From Sphingobium sp. V4 (GTDB taxonomy: Bacteria; Pseudomonadota; Alphaproteobacteria; Sphingomonadales; Sphingomonadaceae), in assembly GCF_029590555.1 (NCBI RefSeq), contig NZ_CP081001.1, positions 186,001 through 250,000 on the forward strand: a stretch of 64,000 nt of DNA, written 5' to 3'. Below the pieces are notes generated by a model. That model worked only from the letters and a program-made list of their open reading frames with translations, was not told the origin of the DNA and made no database searches. Every line of letters begins with the position of its first letter. Within the stretch, counting starts at the first letter, position 1. A program made the translations under genes and the position numbers. Positions 39,379 to 46,530 of the stretch are shown one piece after another.

Positions 39379-39945
39379 ATGACGCTCACCACATTTCTCG
39401 TGCCGACCTATGTGCAGATGTTGAAGACGCTGTCGGGTTGGCTGGACAAGGCGCAGGCGCAATGTTCTGCCGCCGATGCGGAGGCTTTGCTGTCGGCGCG
39501 GCTGGCGCCCGACATGTTTCCACTGTCCACGCAGATCCGCTTTGCCTGCGTGCAGGCGTGGGAAGCGGTGTGTCGATTGCAGGGCGAGCCGTTTCCGGCA
39601 TCTCTGGACGCGCTGTTGAACGAAGGGCGCGACGCGGGGGAACGCCCCGGTTCGATCGTCGACGCCAAGGCCCGGATCGCCGAAACCGTCGCCCTGCTGG
39701 AAGGACTGCCGACCGACGCGTTGGACATGGATGCCAGTGCGGCGATCGCGCACGCGCTGCCCAACGGCATGGTTCTGGACCTGACGGCCGAACAATATGC
39801 GCGGGACTGGACGCTGCCCCAATTCTACTTCCACCTCATGACGGCCTACGCGATCTTGCGGGCGCAGGGGGTGGCGCTGGGGAAAGCCGACTATGTAACA
39901 CATATGTTGGGCCATGTCCGGCCCGGCACGCTTCCCGCAGCCTGA
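39379..39945 (+). CDS. DUF1993 family protein
   Basis: A 188-residue protein of the DUF1993 family (DinB/YfiT-like four-helix bundle by topology). It opens LTTFLVPTYVQMLKTLSGWLDKAQA and contains MFPLSTQIRFACVQAWEAVCRLQGE and the terminal FYFHLMTAYAILRAQGVALGKADYV, all typical. Function unknown; DinB-like proteins sometimes bind metal and thiols. It begins 9 bases after argB and may be co-transcribed. Confidence 0.85.
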   Translation: MTLTTFLVPTYVQMLKTLSGWLDKAQAQCSAADAEALLSARLAPDMFPLSTQIRFACVQAWEAVCRLQGEPFPASLDALLNEGRDAGERPGSIVDAKARIAETVALLEGLPTDALDMDASAAIAHALPNGMVLDLTAEQYARDWTLPQFYFHLMTAYAILRAQGVALGKADYVTHMLGHVRPGTLPAA

Positions 39946-40095
39946 TAGCCGCAAGCGGGGGTGGCCCGGCCCCGGCGGCAGAATTTGTCCTGTCGTTGGT
40001 GGATTTTGCGTCGCACCATTGTTGCGACACGCTAGGCTTGTGGCGAGGTGGCTGCCTCGGCTAGAGCGGCGTCCAAGCATCCTACGGAGACCTGT

Positions 40096-40386
40096 GTGTC
40101 CTACGCCCTCTATCAGATCATCGTCATCCTTCTGGATGTGCTGTGGTGGATCATCATCATCCAGGCGATCATGAGCTGGCTGATCGCCTTCAATGTCGTC
40201 AACATGGGCAATGATTTCGTCCGCACCGTCATGGTCGCGCTCGACCGGATGACCGCGCCCATCTATAACCCCATCCGCCGGGTGATGCCGGACCTCGGCG
40301 CGCTCGACCTGTCGCCGATGGTCGTGCTGCTCGCCATCCTCATCATCCGCCAGGCCATATTGCCGCCGCTCTTCGGAATGGTGTGA
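40096..40386 (+). CDS. YggT family membrane protein
   Basis: A 96-residue protein with two transmembrane segments (YQIIVILLDVLWWIIIIQAIMSWLIAF and PMVVLLAILIIRQAILPPLFG) joined by the conserved RMTAPIYNPIRRVMPDLGALDLSP. YggT proteins are implicated in membrane or osmotic homeostasis and division-plane protein organisation in some bacteria. The GTG at 40096 follows GGAGA by 5 bases, which decides the start over the longer frame. It overlaps the DUF167 gene by 4 bases (GTGA). Confidence 0.9.
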   Translation: MSYALYQIIVILLDVLWWIIIIQAIMSWLIAFNVVNMGNDFVRTVMVALDRMTAPIYNPIRRVMPDLGALDLSPMVVLLAILIIRQAILPPLFGMV

Positions 40387-40706
40387 CCGTCTGGACGCAG
40401 GCCGGCAACGACCTGCTGCTGAGCGTCCGGCTGACCCCCGGAGCGGCGAAGGATGACTTGGGCGGCGGCTGGACCGACGCGCACGGCGCGCGCTGGCTGT
40501 CGGCCCGCGTGCGCGCGGTACCGGAAAAGGGCAGGGCCAATGGCGCGTTGATTGCCCTGCTGTCGAAACGGCTGGATTGGCCCAAAGGGGCGATTTTGCT
40601 GGAATCGGGCGACACCAACCGGCTAAAGCGGCTGAGGATCATCGGCGGAGGACGCGCGTCGGCGCGCCTCGTCGCCCTTATCGATACATGGGTAGAAAAG
40701 ACATGA
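40383..40706 (+). CDS. DUF167 family protein (YggU-like)
   Basis: A 107-residue DUF167 protein: [43 protein letters not shown] and [17 protein letters not shown] are diagnostic. Function unknown; it is often next to yggT, as here. It starts with GTG inside the yggT stop and overlaps folD by 4 bases (ATGA). Confidence 0.9.
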   Translation: MTVWTQAGNDLLLSVRLTPGAAKDDLGGGWTDAHGARWLSARVRAVPEKGRANGALIALLSKRLDWPKGAILLESGDTNRLKRLRIIGGGRASARLVALIDTWVEKT

Positions 40707-41599
40707 CCATCGGCAAGCTCATTGACGGCAAGGCCTTCGCGGCGGGACTGCGCGACAAGATTGCCAGCGGCGTCACGGACTTCACCGAACGGACCGGCCG
40801 CAAGCCGGGCCTGGCGGTCGTGCTGGTCGGCGAAGACCCGGCAAGCAGCGTCTATGTCCGCTCCAAGGGCAAGATGACCGTCGCGGTCGGCATGGAGAGC
40901 TTCGAGTTCAAGCGCCCCGACAGCATCGGCGAGGACGACCTGCTCGACCTGATCGAGGAGCTGAACCATGATGAGCGGGTCGATGGCATCCTGGTCCAGC
41001 TGCCGCTGCCCCGGCATATAGACGAGGCCGCGGTGATCGGCGCGATCGACCCGGCCAAGGATGTGGACGGCTTCCATGTCGTCAATGCAGGACGGCTGGC
41101 GACCGGGCAGGAGGCGCTGGTGCCCTGCACGCCGATGGGCTGCATCATGTTGCTGAAGGATGAGCTGGGCGACCTCAGCGGCATGGAGGCGGTGGTCGTC
41201 GGCCGCTCCAACATCGTCGGCAAGCCGATGGCGCAGCTGCTGCTGGCGGAAAACTGCACCGTCACCATCGCGCACAGCCGCACCCATGACCTGGCGAGCG
41301 TCGTCCATCGCGCCGACATCGTCGTCGCCGCCGTCGGCCGCGCGGAAATGGTCAAGGGCGAATGGATCAAGCCCGGTGCGACCGTGATCGACGTCGGCAT
41401 CAATCGCGTCGCCGATACCGAGGAAGAGGGCAGGAGCCGCATTGTCGGCGACGTCGCCACCGCCGAGGCGCTGGCCCATGTCCGCGCCATCACCCCGGTG
41501 CCCGGCGGGGTCGGCCCGATGACGATCGCGGTGCTGCTGCGCAACACGCTGGTCGCCGCCCATGCCCGCGCCGGACTCGCGAAGCCGGAGGGGCTGTGA
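40703..41599 (+). CDS. folD: methylenetetrahydrofolate dehydrogenase / cyclohydrolase
   Basis: Bifunctional one-carbon enzyme (298 residues) interconverting 5,10-methylene- and 10-formyl-tetrahydrofolate with NADP. Signatures include [23 protein letters not shown] (catalytic Lys), [41 protein letters not shown] and [19 protein letters not shown]. The ATG at 40703 overlaps the DUF167 stop. The formyl-folate it makes feeds PurN, encoded 10 kb away in this window. Confidence 0.96.
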   Translation: MTIGKLIDGKAFAAGLRDKIASGVTDFTERTGRKPGLAVVLVGEDPASSVYVRSKGKMTVAVGMESFEFKRPDSIGEDDLLDLIEELNHDERVDGILVQLPLPRHIDEAAVIGAIDPAKDVDGFHVVNAGRLATGQEALVPCTPMGCIMLLKDELGDLSGMEAVVVGRSNIVGKPMAQLLLAENCTVTIAHSRTHDLASVVHRADIVVAAVGRAEMVKGEWIKPGATVIDVGINRVADTEEEGRSRIVGDVATAEALAHVRAITPVPGGVGPMTIAVLLRNTLVAAHARAGLAKPEGL

Positions 41600-42267
41600 A
41601 GGGGCGGCTGGCGCTCCTGACCGCCAGCCTCTTCGCGCTGGTCGCCGCGAAACCCCCGATGCGCTTCCAGCCCGATCCCAGTTCGGTGATCGCGGCGGAA
41701 ATCGCCTTCAACCGGCTGGCGCAGGAAAAGGGGCAATGGACCGCCTTCCGCGCGACGGCGGCCGACGACGCTGTGATGTTCGTGCCGCAGAAGGTGCTGG
41801 CCAGGGACTGGCTGAAGACGCAGGCCGACCCGCCCGCATCGGTGAGCTGGGCGCCGTCCATCGTCCATGTCTCCTGTGACGGCAATCTGGCCGCCAGCAC
41901 CGGCAACTGGACGCGGCCGGACGGATCGGCCGGCTATTTCACGACGATCTGGCGGCGCGACAGGAAGGGGCGCTGGCAGTGGATTCTCGATCATGGCGAC
42001 CGGCTGGCCGCGCCCCGCCCCGTGCCCGAGTTCCTGACGGGCAAGGTCGCCACCTGCAAGCGCGGCGCCCGCCCGGACGGACCGCCGCCGGGCGCAAAGC
42101 CGGGGAAGGGGAGCGACATGCCGCCGCCGCCCGACGAGAGCCTGGTCTGGAGCGCCGATGTCGCGCCCGACCTGAGCCGCCGCGTCACGGTGAAGATGTG
42201 GACCGGCGAAACCTATGAAACCGTGATCGACGACAGGGTGCAGGCGAGCGGAGTGGCCGGATCATGA
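41596..42267 (+). CDS. hypothetical exported protein, possible SnoaL/DUF4440-like fold
   Basis: A 223-residue protein with a short signal peptide ([19 protein letters not shown]). The middle part ([77 protein letters not shown]) has the pattern of the NTF2-like DUF4440 family. A proline/glycine-rich linker precedes a C-terminal strand-rich tail. Exact function unknown. The GTG at 41596 overlaps the folD stop (GTGA), and the 3' end overlaps the marC-family gene by 4 bases. Confidence 0.8.
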   Translation: MKGRLALLTASLFALVAAKPPMRFQPDPSSVIAAEIAFNRLAQEKGQWTAFRATAADDAVMFVPQKVLARDWLKTQADPPASVSWAPSIVHVSCDGNLAASTGNWTRPDGSAGYFTTIWRRDRKGRWQWILDHGDRLAAPRPVPEFLTGKVATCKRGARPDGPPPGAKPGKGSDMPPPPDESLVWSADVAPDLSRRVTVKMWTGETYETVIDDRVQASGVAGS

Positions 42268-42884
42268 TCGCACTTTTCCTTTCCGCCTTCGTCACCCTGT
42301 TCGTGGTGATCGACCCGCCGGGCTGCGCTCCCATCTATGCCAGCCTGACCGCCGGCGCGAGCCAGGCGCAGCGCCGCGCGATGGCGATCCGCGCGGTCGG
42401 CATCGCGGCGGCGATCCTGCTGGTCTTTGCGCTGTGGGGCAAGCAGCTGCTGGGCGTGCTGGGCATCGCGCTCGACAGTTTCCGAATCGCGGGCGGCATC
42501 ATGCTGTTCATCATCGCGATGGACATGGTGTTCGAAAAGCGCACCCAGCGGCGCGAGGACCGGGCGCAGAAGCTGAACGCCGAAGAGCCGCATGTCGAGG
42601 ATGTGTCGGTCTTTCCCATGGCAATGCCGATGATCGCCGGGCCGGGATCGATCGCCACGGTCATGCTGCTGATGTCGCGCGCCAATGGCATCGCCGAACG
42701 CGGCGTCGTGCTGGGCGCGGTGGTGTTGACGCTGGCTTTGATGCTGGGATCGCTGCTGGCGGCTGGGCCGCTGATGGCGCTGCTGGGGCGGAAGATCGAG
42801 GCGGTCATCACGCGGCTGCTGGGCGTTCTGCTGGCGGCGCTGGCGGCGCAGTTTGTGATCGACGGGATCAAGGCGAGCTTCTAG
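42264..42884 (+). CDS. MarC family membrane protein
   Basis: Six-helix inner-membrane protein of 206 residues (MarC/YchE/YhgN family). It opens ALFLSAFVTLFVVIDPPGCAPIYASLTAG, followed by GGIMLFIIAMDMVFEKR and FPMAMPMIAGPGSIATVMLLM, all typical of the family. Despite the name, MarC proteins are not established drug pumps and transport function is unproven. Last member of the overlapping yggT-DUF167-folD-unknown-marC chain. Confidence 0.9.
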   Translation: MIALFLSAFVTLFVVIDPPGCAPIYASLTAGASQAQRRAMAIRAVGIAAAILLVFALWGKQLLGVLGIALDSFRIAGGIMLFIIAMDMVFEKRTQRREDRAQKLNAEEPHVEDVSVFPMAMPMIAGPGSIATVMLLMSRANGIAERGVVLGAVVLTLALMLGSLLAAGPLMALLGRKIEAVITRLLGVLLAALAAQFVIDGIKASF

Positions 42885-43016
42885 GCGGCGCGGGGCGCCG
42901 GGCCTGGAGACGGGGAACCGGGGCGTGGACGGGGACAGGGGTGGCTTCGCATTCCGCCGCGCCGATTGACGCGGCGCAGCATCGCGGTCAGTTACGGGGC
43001 GAGAGAGGCAGGGTAG

Positions 43017-43598
43017 ATGCGAATCGTCATCATCGACGACAGCGGGCTTCGCGCGACCGTCCTGGAGGAGGGGCTGCGCGAGGCGGGCTATGACGATATC
43101 CACATCGTCCCGCCGCGTGGCGCCTTCGTCGCGCGGCTGGAGCGCATGGCGCCCGACGTGGTGCTGATGGACCTGGGCAGCCCCAGCCGCGACACGCTGG
43201 AGGAGATGCTGACCGTCAGCCGCGCGCTCGCCCGGCCGATCGCCATGTTCGTCGACCAGTCGGACGACAGCATGATCGGCGCGGCGATCGACGCGGGCGT
43301 GTCTGCCTATGTCGTCGACGGCCTGCGCAAGGAGCGGGTGAAGCCGGTGCTGGAACTGGCGGTGCGGCGCTTCAACGCCTTCGCCAAGATCCAGACCGAG
43401 CTGGACGAGGCCCGCACCGCGCTCAGCGACCGCAAGATCATCGACCGCGCCAAGTCGATCCTGATGAACCAGCGCGGCCTTTCCGAACAGGATGCCTATG
43501 CGCTGCTGCGGTCGAGCGCGATGAACCAGGGCAAGAAGATCGTGGACGTGGCGCAGGCGCTGATCACCGCCAGCGACCTGCTGGGAGGAGGGCTATGA
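43017..43598 (+). CDS. nasT: NasT-type response regulator with ANTAR RNA-binding domain
   Basis: A 193-residue antiterminator for nitrate assimilation genes. A receiver-like domain (RIVIIDDSGLRATVLEEGL, VVLMDLGSPSRD with Asp52) is followed by a C-terminal ANTAR domain (about residues 130-190: DRKIIDRAKSILMNQRGLSEQDAYALLRSSAMNQGKKIVDVAQALI) that binds paired hexaloop RNA hairpins. In the known NasS-NasT pairs NasS holds NasT inactive until nitrate or nitrite is present. It overlaps nasS by 4 bases, and suitable RNA leaders lie upstream of narK and nirB. A TTGACG at about 42967 could be its promoter -35. Confidence 0.93.
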   Translation: MRIVIIDDSGLRATVLEEGLREAGYDDIHIVPPRGAFVARLERMAPDVVLMDLGSPSRDTLEEMLTVSRALARPIAMFVDQSDDSMIGAAIDAGVSAYVVDGLRKERVKPVLELAVRRFNAFAKIQTELDEARTALSDRKIIDRAKSILMNQRGLSEQDAYALLRSSAMNQGKKIVDVAQALITASDLLGGGL

Positions 43599-44809
43599 CG
43601 ACCGAACTGAAGATCGCCTTCCTGCCGCTGACCGACGCCGCTGTCCTGATCGCAGCGCGCGAGCAGGGCTTTGCCGAGGCGGAGGGGCTGGCGCTCCAGC
43701 TGGTGCGGACGACCAGCTGGGCGACGCTGCGCGACCGGCTGGTGTTCGGGCAGGTCCATGCCGCGCACATGCTGGCGCCGCTGGCGGTCGCCGTGACGCT
43801 GGGCCTCAGCCAGCAGGCCGCGCCGCTGGCCGCGCCCTACAAGCTGAACGTCAACGGCAACATGCTGGTGATGGCGACCGATTTCGCCAAGGCGCTGGAG
43901 CCGGACGTCGCCGCGCGGCTGGCCGACCCGCTGGGCACCGCGCATGATTTCGCCGCCGCGATCGGCCTGTGGCGGCGCAAGCCGGTGATCGGCGTCGTCC
44001 ATCGCTTTTCCAGTCATGCGATCATGCTGCGCTACTGGCTGGCGAGCGCGGGGGTCGACCCGGACAAGGATGTGGTGCTGCGCGTGCTGCCGCCGTCGCT
44101 GACGGTGGAGGCGATGCGTGCGGGCGAGATTGACGGCTTCATCGCGGGCGAGCCATGGGGCAGCGCGGCGGTGGAGGCGGGGCTGGCGGAGACGGCGGCG
44201 ATCGGCGAGCGCATCTGGCGGCGCGGCGTGGAGAAGGTGCTGGCCTTCCGCGAGCCCTGGCTGGAGGAAAATCCCGATACTGTCGACCGGCTGCTGCGCG
44301 CGCTGGCGCGGGCGGCGGCCTGGTGCGACGATCCGGCGAACCATGCGGCGCTGGCCGAGCTGATGGCGGCGGCGCGCTATGTCGACCAGCCCGCCGAGCT
44401 GATCCTGCGCGCGCTGGGCGGCCGGATCGTCGCGCGGGCGGGCGAGCCGGCGATCGCCAATCCTGATTTCATGCTGTTCAGCCGCGAAGCGACGCCCTTT
44501 CCGTGGCGCAGCCAGGCGCTGTGGATCTATTCGCAGCTGGTGCGCTGGAACATGGTGGCGCATGACGCCGCGACCGCGGCGAAGGCCGGGGCGGTGTTCC
44601 GTCCGGACATTTTCCGCCGTGCGCTGGCGGACAGCGACATGCCGATGCCCGGTGCCAGCATGAAGCTGGAAGGGGCGGTCGACCTGCCCTTGGCGGTGGG
44701 ATCGCGCCGGGGCGAACTGACCCTGGGGCCGGACCGGTTTTTCGACGGGCGGGTGTTCGATCCGGAAAAGATCGACGATTTCCTGGCGGGGTTCGCGCAG
44801 CCGCGCTGA
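43595..44809 (+). CDS. nasS: NasS-type nitrate sensor (NrtA-like, cytoplasmic)
   Basis: A 404-residue protein of the NrtA/CmpA nitrate-binding family but without a signal peptide (starts TTELKIAFLPLTDAAVLIAAREQGF), as expected for cytoplasmic NasS. Binding-fold segments include TTSWATLRDRLVFGQVHAAHMLAPLAV, PYKLNVNGNMLVMA, RFSSHAIMLRYWLAS and GFIAGEPWGSAAV. There are no transporter permease or ATPase genes beside it, which argues for sensing, not uptake. Coupled to nasT; followed by the narK leader. Confidence 0.92.
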   Translation: MTTELKIAFLPLTDAAVLIAAREQGFAEAEGLALQLVRTTSWATLRDRLVFGQVHAAHMLAPLAVAVTLGLSQQAAPLAAPYKLNVNGNMLVMATDFAKALEPDVAARLADPLGTAHDFAAAIGLWRRKPVIGVVHRFSSHAIMLRYWLASAGVDPDKDVVLRVLPPSLTVEAMRAGEIDGFIAGEPWGSAAVEAGLAETAAIGERIWRRGVEKVLAFREPWLEENPDTVDRLLRALARAAAWCDDPANHAALAELMAAARYVDQPAELILRALGGRIVARAGEPAIANPDFMLFSREATPFPWRSQALWIYSQLVRWNMVAHDAATAAKAGAVFRPDIFRRALADSDMPMPGASMKLEGAVDLPLAVGSRRGELTLGPDRFFDGRVFDPEKIDDFLAGFAQPR

Positions 44810-44867
44810 GCGGCCTTGATTTTTGTGCCTTGCAACATGGCGCGAATCGCGAGATACTATCGGAGTC

Positions 44868-44951
44868 GCGCGATGAAGCGCACGTAAATCGGATGCGCCG
44901 TCCCAAGGTGGGGATCGCGTTTCCTCACCAGATTTTACAGCAAAGCCGCTG
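44868..44951 (+). promoter_or_regulatory. narK leader: candidate NasT-responsive antitermination RNA
   Basis: The 215-base gap between nasS and narK contains hairpins upstream of a terminator. GCGC-GATGAA-GCGC (44868-44881) has a hexaloop with G at position 4. An 8-bp stem GGTGGGGA with TCCTCACC (44907-44929, one G-T pair) has a 7-base loop. CAGC-AAAGCC-GCTG (44938-44951) has a hexaloop with A1 and G4, the ANTAR consensus, and overlaps the 5' arm of the terminator. The last hairpin and the terminator cannot form together, the expected logic of NasT antitermination. The first stem can also pair alternatively (GCGCA 44878-44882 with TGCGC 44894-44898). Confidence 0.6.
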
Positions 44952-44993
44952 ACCGGGCTCACCCCATGGTGATGTCCGGCCTGCGGCTTTTTT
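44942..44993 (+). terminator. intrinsic terminator (attenuator) in the narK leader
   Basis: AAAGCCGC (44942-44949) pairs with GCGGCTTT (44983-44990); inside are CCGG/CCGG and TCACC-CCAT-GGTGA stems, and the 3' arm runs into six T (44988-44993). It precedes the narK start by about 30 bases, so it controls narK and cannot be only the nasS terminator. Confidence 0.85.
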
Positions 44994-45024
44994 CATGTCC
45001 ATTCGCTTTAATTGGGGACGTAGC

Positions 45025-46269
45025 ATGGCAACCGCTTATTGGGATCGCGAGGAAGAGGGCCGGGCGCCCGCGCCCGCGACGAGCTTCTGGAAGGCCGGCC
45101 ACACGCCGACGCTGATCGCCGCCTTTCTCTATTTCGACCTCGCCTTCATGGTGTGGGTGCTGCTGGGTCCGCTGGCGCCGATGATTTCCAAGACGCTGGC
45201 CCTGACCCCCGCCGAAAAGGGGCTGATGGTCGCGACGCCGACGCTGGCCGGCGCGCTGCTGCGCGTGGTCAACGGCCTGCTGGTCGACCGCATCGGCCCG
45301 AAAATGTCGGGCGCCATCAGCCAGGTGATCGTGATCGCCGGGCTGTTCACCGCCTGGATGGCGGGGATCGACAGCTTCGCCGGCACGCTGGCGCTGGGCG
45401 TGATCCTGGGCTTTGCCGGGGCGAGCTTCGCGATCGCGCTGCCGCTCGCCAGCCGCTGGTATCCGGCCGAACATCAGGGCAAGGCGATGGGTCTGGCCGG
45501 CATGGGCAATTCGGGCACGGTGCTCGCATCGCTGTTCGCGCCGGGGCTGGCCAAGCTGTTCGGCTGGAATTCGGTGCTGGGCCTGGCCTGCATCCCGCTG
45601 ACGATCGTGTTCATCGCCTATATGGTGATGGCGAAGGACGCGCCCAACGCGCCCGCGCCCAAGAAGCTGGTCGATTATTTCGCGCCCCTGAAGCAGGCCG
45701 ATGCCTGGTGGCTGATGGCCTTCTACGCGGTGACCTTCGGCGGTTTCGTGGGCCTCGCCGCCAGCCTGCCGATCTACTTCACCGACCAGTTCGGCCTGAC
45801 CCCGGTGGTCGCGGGATATTGCACCGCAGGATGCGTGTTCGCCGGGTCGCTGGTGCGGCCGATGGGCGGCGCGCTGGCCGACCGGATCGGCGGCGTCAAG
45901 GCGCTGATGATGGTCTATGTCGTCGCCGCGCTGGCGCTGGCGGGTGTCGCCTATTCGACCACGCTGGTCGGTGCGCTCGGCCTGTTCGTGATGGCGATGC
46001 TGGCGTTGGGCACCGGCAATGGCTCGGTCTTCCAGCTCGTGCCGCAGCGCTTCCAGGCGGAAATCGGCATCATGACCGGCCTGGTCGGCATGGCGGGCGG
46101 CATTGGCGGCTTCTACCTGGCCAGTTCGCTGGGCATCGCCAAGCAGTTCACGGGCAGCTTCGCGCCGGGCTTCCTGATCTTTGCCGGCCTTGCGATCCTG
46201 GCCTTTGCGGGCGTCGCGCTGGTCAAGACCAAGTGGCGTGCGACCTGGAATACCGGCGCGCGCATCTGA
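45025..46269 (+). CDS. narK: MFS nitrate/nitrite transporter
   Basis: Twelve-helix major facilitator (414 residues) for nitrate uptake and/or nitrite export. Signatures include FYFDLAFMVWVLLGPLAPMI at helix 1, RVVNGLLVDRIGPK, GFAGASFAIALPLASRWYP (nitrate signature region with Arg), GNSGTVLASLFAPGLA and VPQRFQAEIGIMTGLVGMAGGIGGF (second nitrate signature). The ATG at 45025 follows GGGGA by about 7 bases; an in-frame ATG at 44995 would sit against the terminator with no ribosome site. Its own terminator follows. Confidence 0.92.
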   Translation: MATAYWDREEEGRAPAPATSFWKAGHTPTLIAAFLYFDLAFMVWVLLGPLAPMISKTLALTPAEKGLMVATPTLAGALLRVVNGLLVDRIGPKMSGAISQVIVIAGLFTAWMAGIDSFAGTLALGVILGFAGASFAIALPLASRWYPAEHQGKAMGLAGMGNSGTVLASLFAPGLAKLFGWNSVLGLACIPLTIVFIAYMVMAKDAPNAPAPKKLVDYFAPLKQADAWWLMAFYAVTFGGFVGLAASLPIYFTDQFGLTPVVAGYCTAGCVFAGSLVRPMGGALADRIGGVKALMMVYVVAALALAGVAYSTTLVGALGLFVMAMLALGTGNGSVFQLVPQRFQAEIGIMTGLVGMAGGIGGFYLASSLGIAKQFTGSFAPGFLIFAGLAILAFAGVALVKTKWRATWNTGARI

Positions 46270-46280
46270 GTTGGAGAGGA

Positions 46281-46317
46281 GGGCGGCGGCCGTTACGGAC
46301 CGCCGCCCCAGCTTTTT
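46281..46317 (+). terminator. Rho-independent terminator after narK
   Basis: GGGCGGCGG (46281-46289) pairs with CCGCCGCCC (46300-46308) with an inner CCG-TTA-CGG, followed by CAG and five T (46313-46317). It separates narK from the nirB leader, implying a separate promoter for nirB between about 46318 and 46376. Confidence 0.88.
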
Positions 46318-46376
46318 CGCCAGCGCGGCGTGGAATCGCTTGAGCTGGCCGACGATTCGCTTTATGTTGCAGTGCA

Positions 46377-46459
46377 AAGGACGAGGTTGTCCTTCCTACC
46401 ATAGCCGCACTGGTCCAGGGACGGATCAGCAAGGCGCAAATGATGGCAAGGCCGCCATC
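46377..46459 (+). promoter_or_regulatory. nirB leader: three tandem hexaloop hairpins, candidate NasT target
   Basis: Three successive hairpins, each a 6-bp stem with a 6-base loop: AAGGAC-GAGGTT-GTCCTT (46377-46394), TGGTCC-AGGGAC-GGATCA (46411-46428, one G-T pair) and GATGGC-AAGGCC-GCCATC (46442-46459). The second and third loops have A1 and G4, the pattern known for ANTAR-domain targets; the first has G1 and G4. The third hairpin uses the 5' arm of the following terminator, so NasT binding would prevent termination. Spacers are 16 and 13 bases. Confidence 0.75.
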
Positions 46460-46511
46460 CAGACTTTCGGTTTTCGAACCGGGGGTCCGGATGGCGGCCT
46501 TTTTGTTTTTT
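46448..46511 (+). terminator. intrinsic terminator (attenuator) in the nirB leader
   Basis: A perfect 13-bp stem, AAGGCCGCCATCC (46448-46460) with GGATGGCGGCCTT (46489-46501), with an inner CGGTT-TTCG-AACCG hairpin (46468-46481) and a T-rich tract (TTTTTT-G-TTTTTT) to 46511. It lies only 20 bases before the nirB ATG, so it must be bypassed for expression. Confidence 0.93.
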
Positions 46512-46530
46512 CTTTTCCGGAGACGCAGGG

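Noticed and set aside
46331..46346. Sigma-54 promoter upstream of the nirB leader
   Set aside because: A GG-N10-GC spacing exists, but the surrounding bases do not match TGGCAC/TTGCA well enough.
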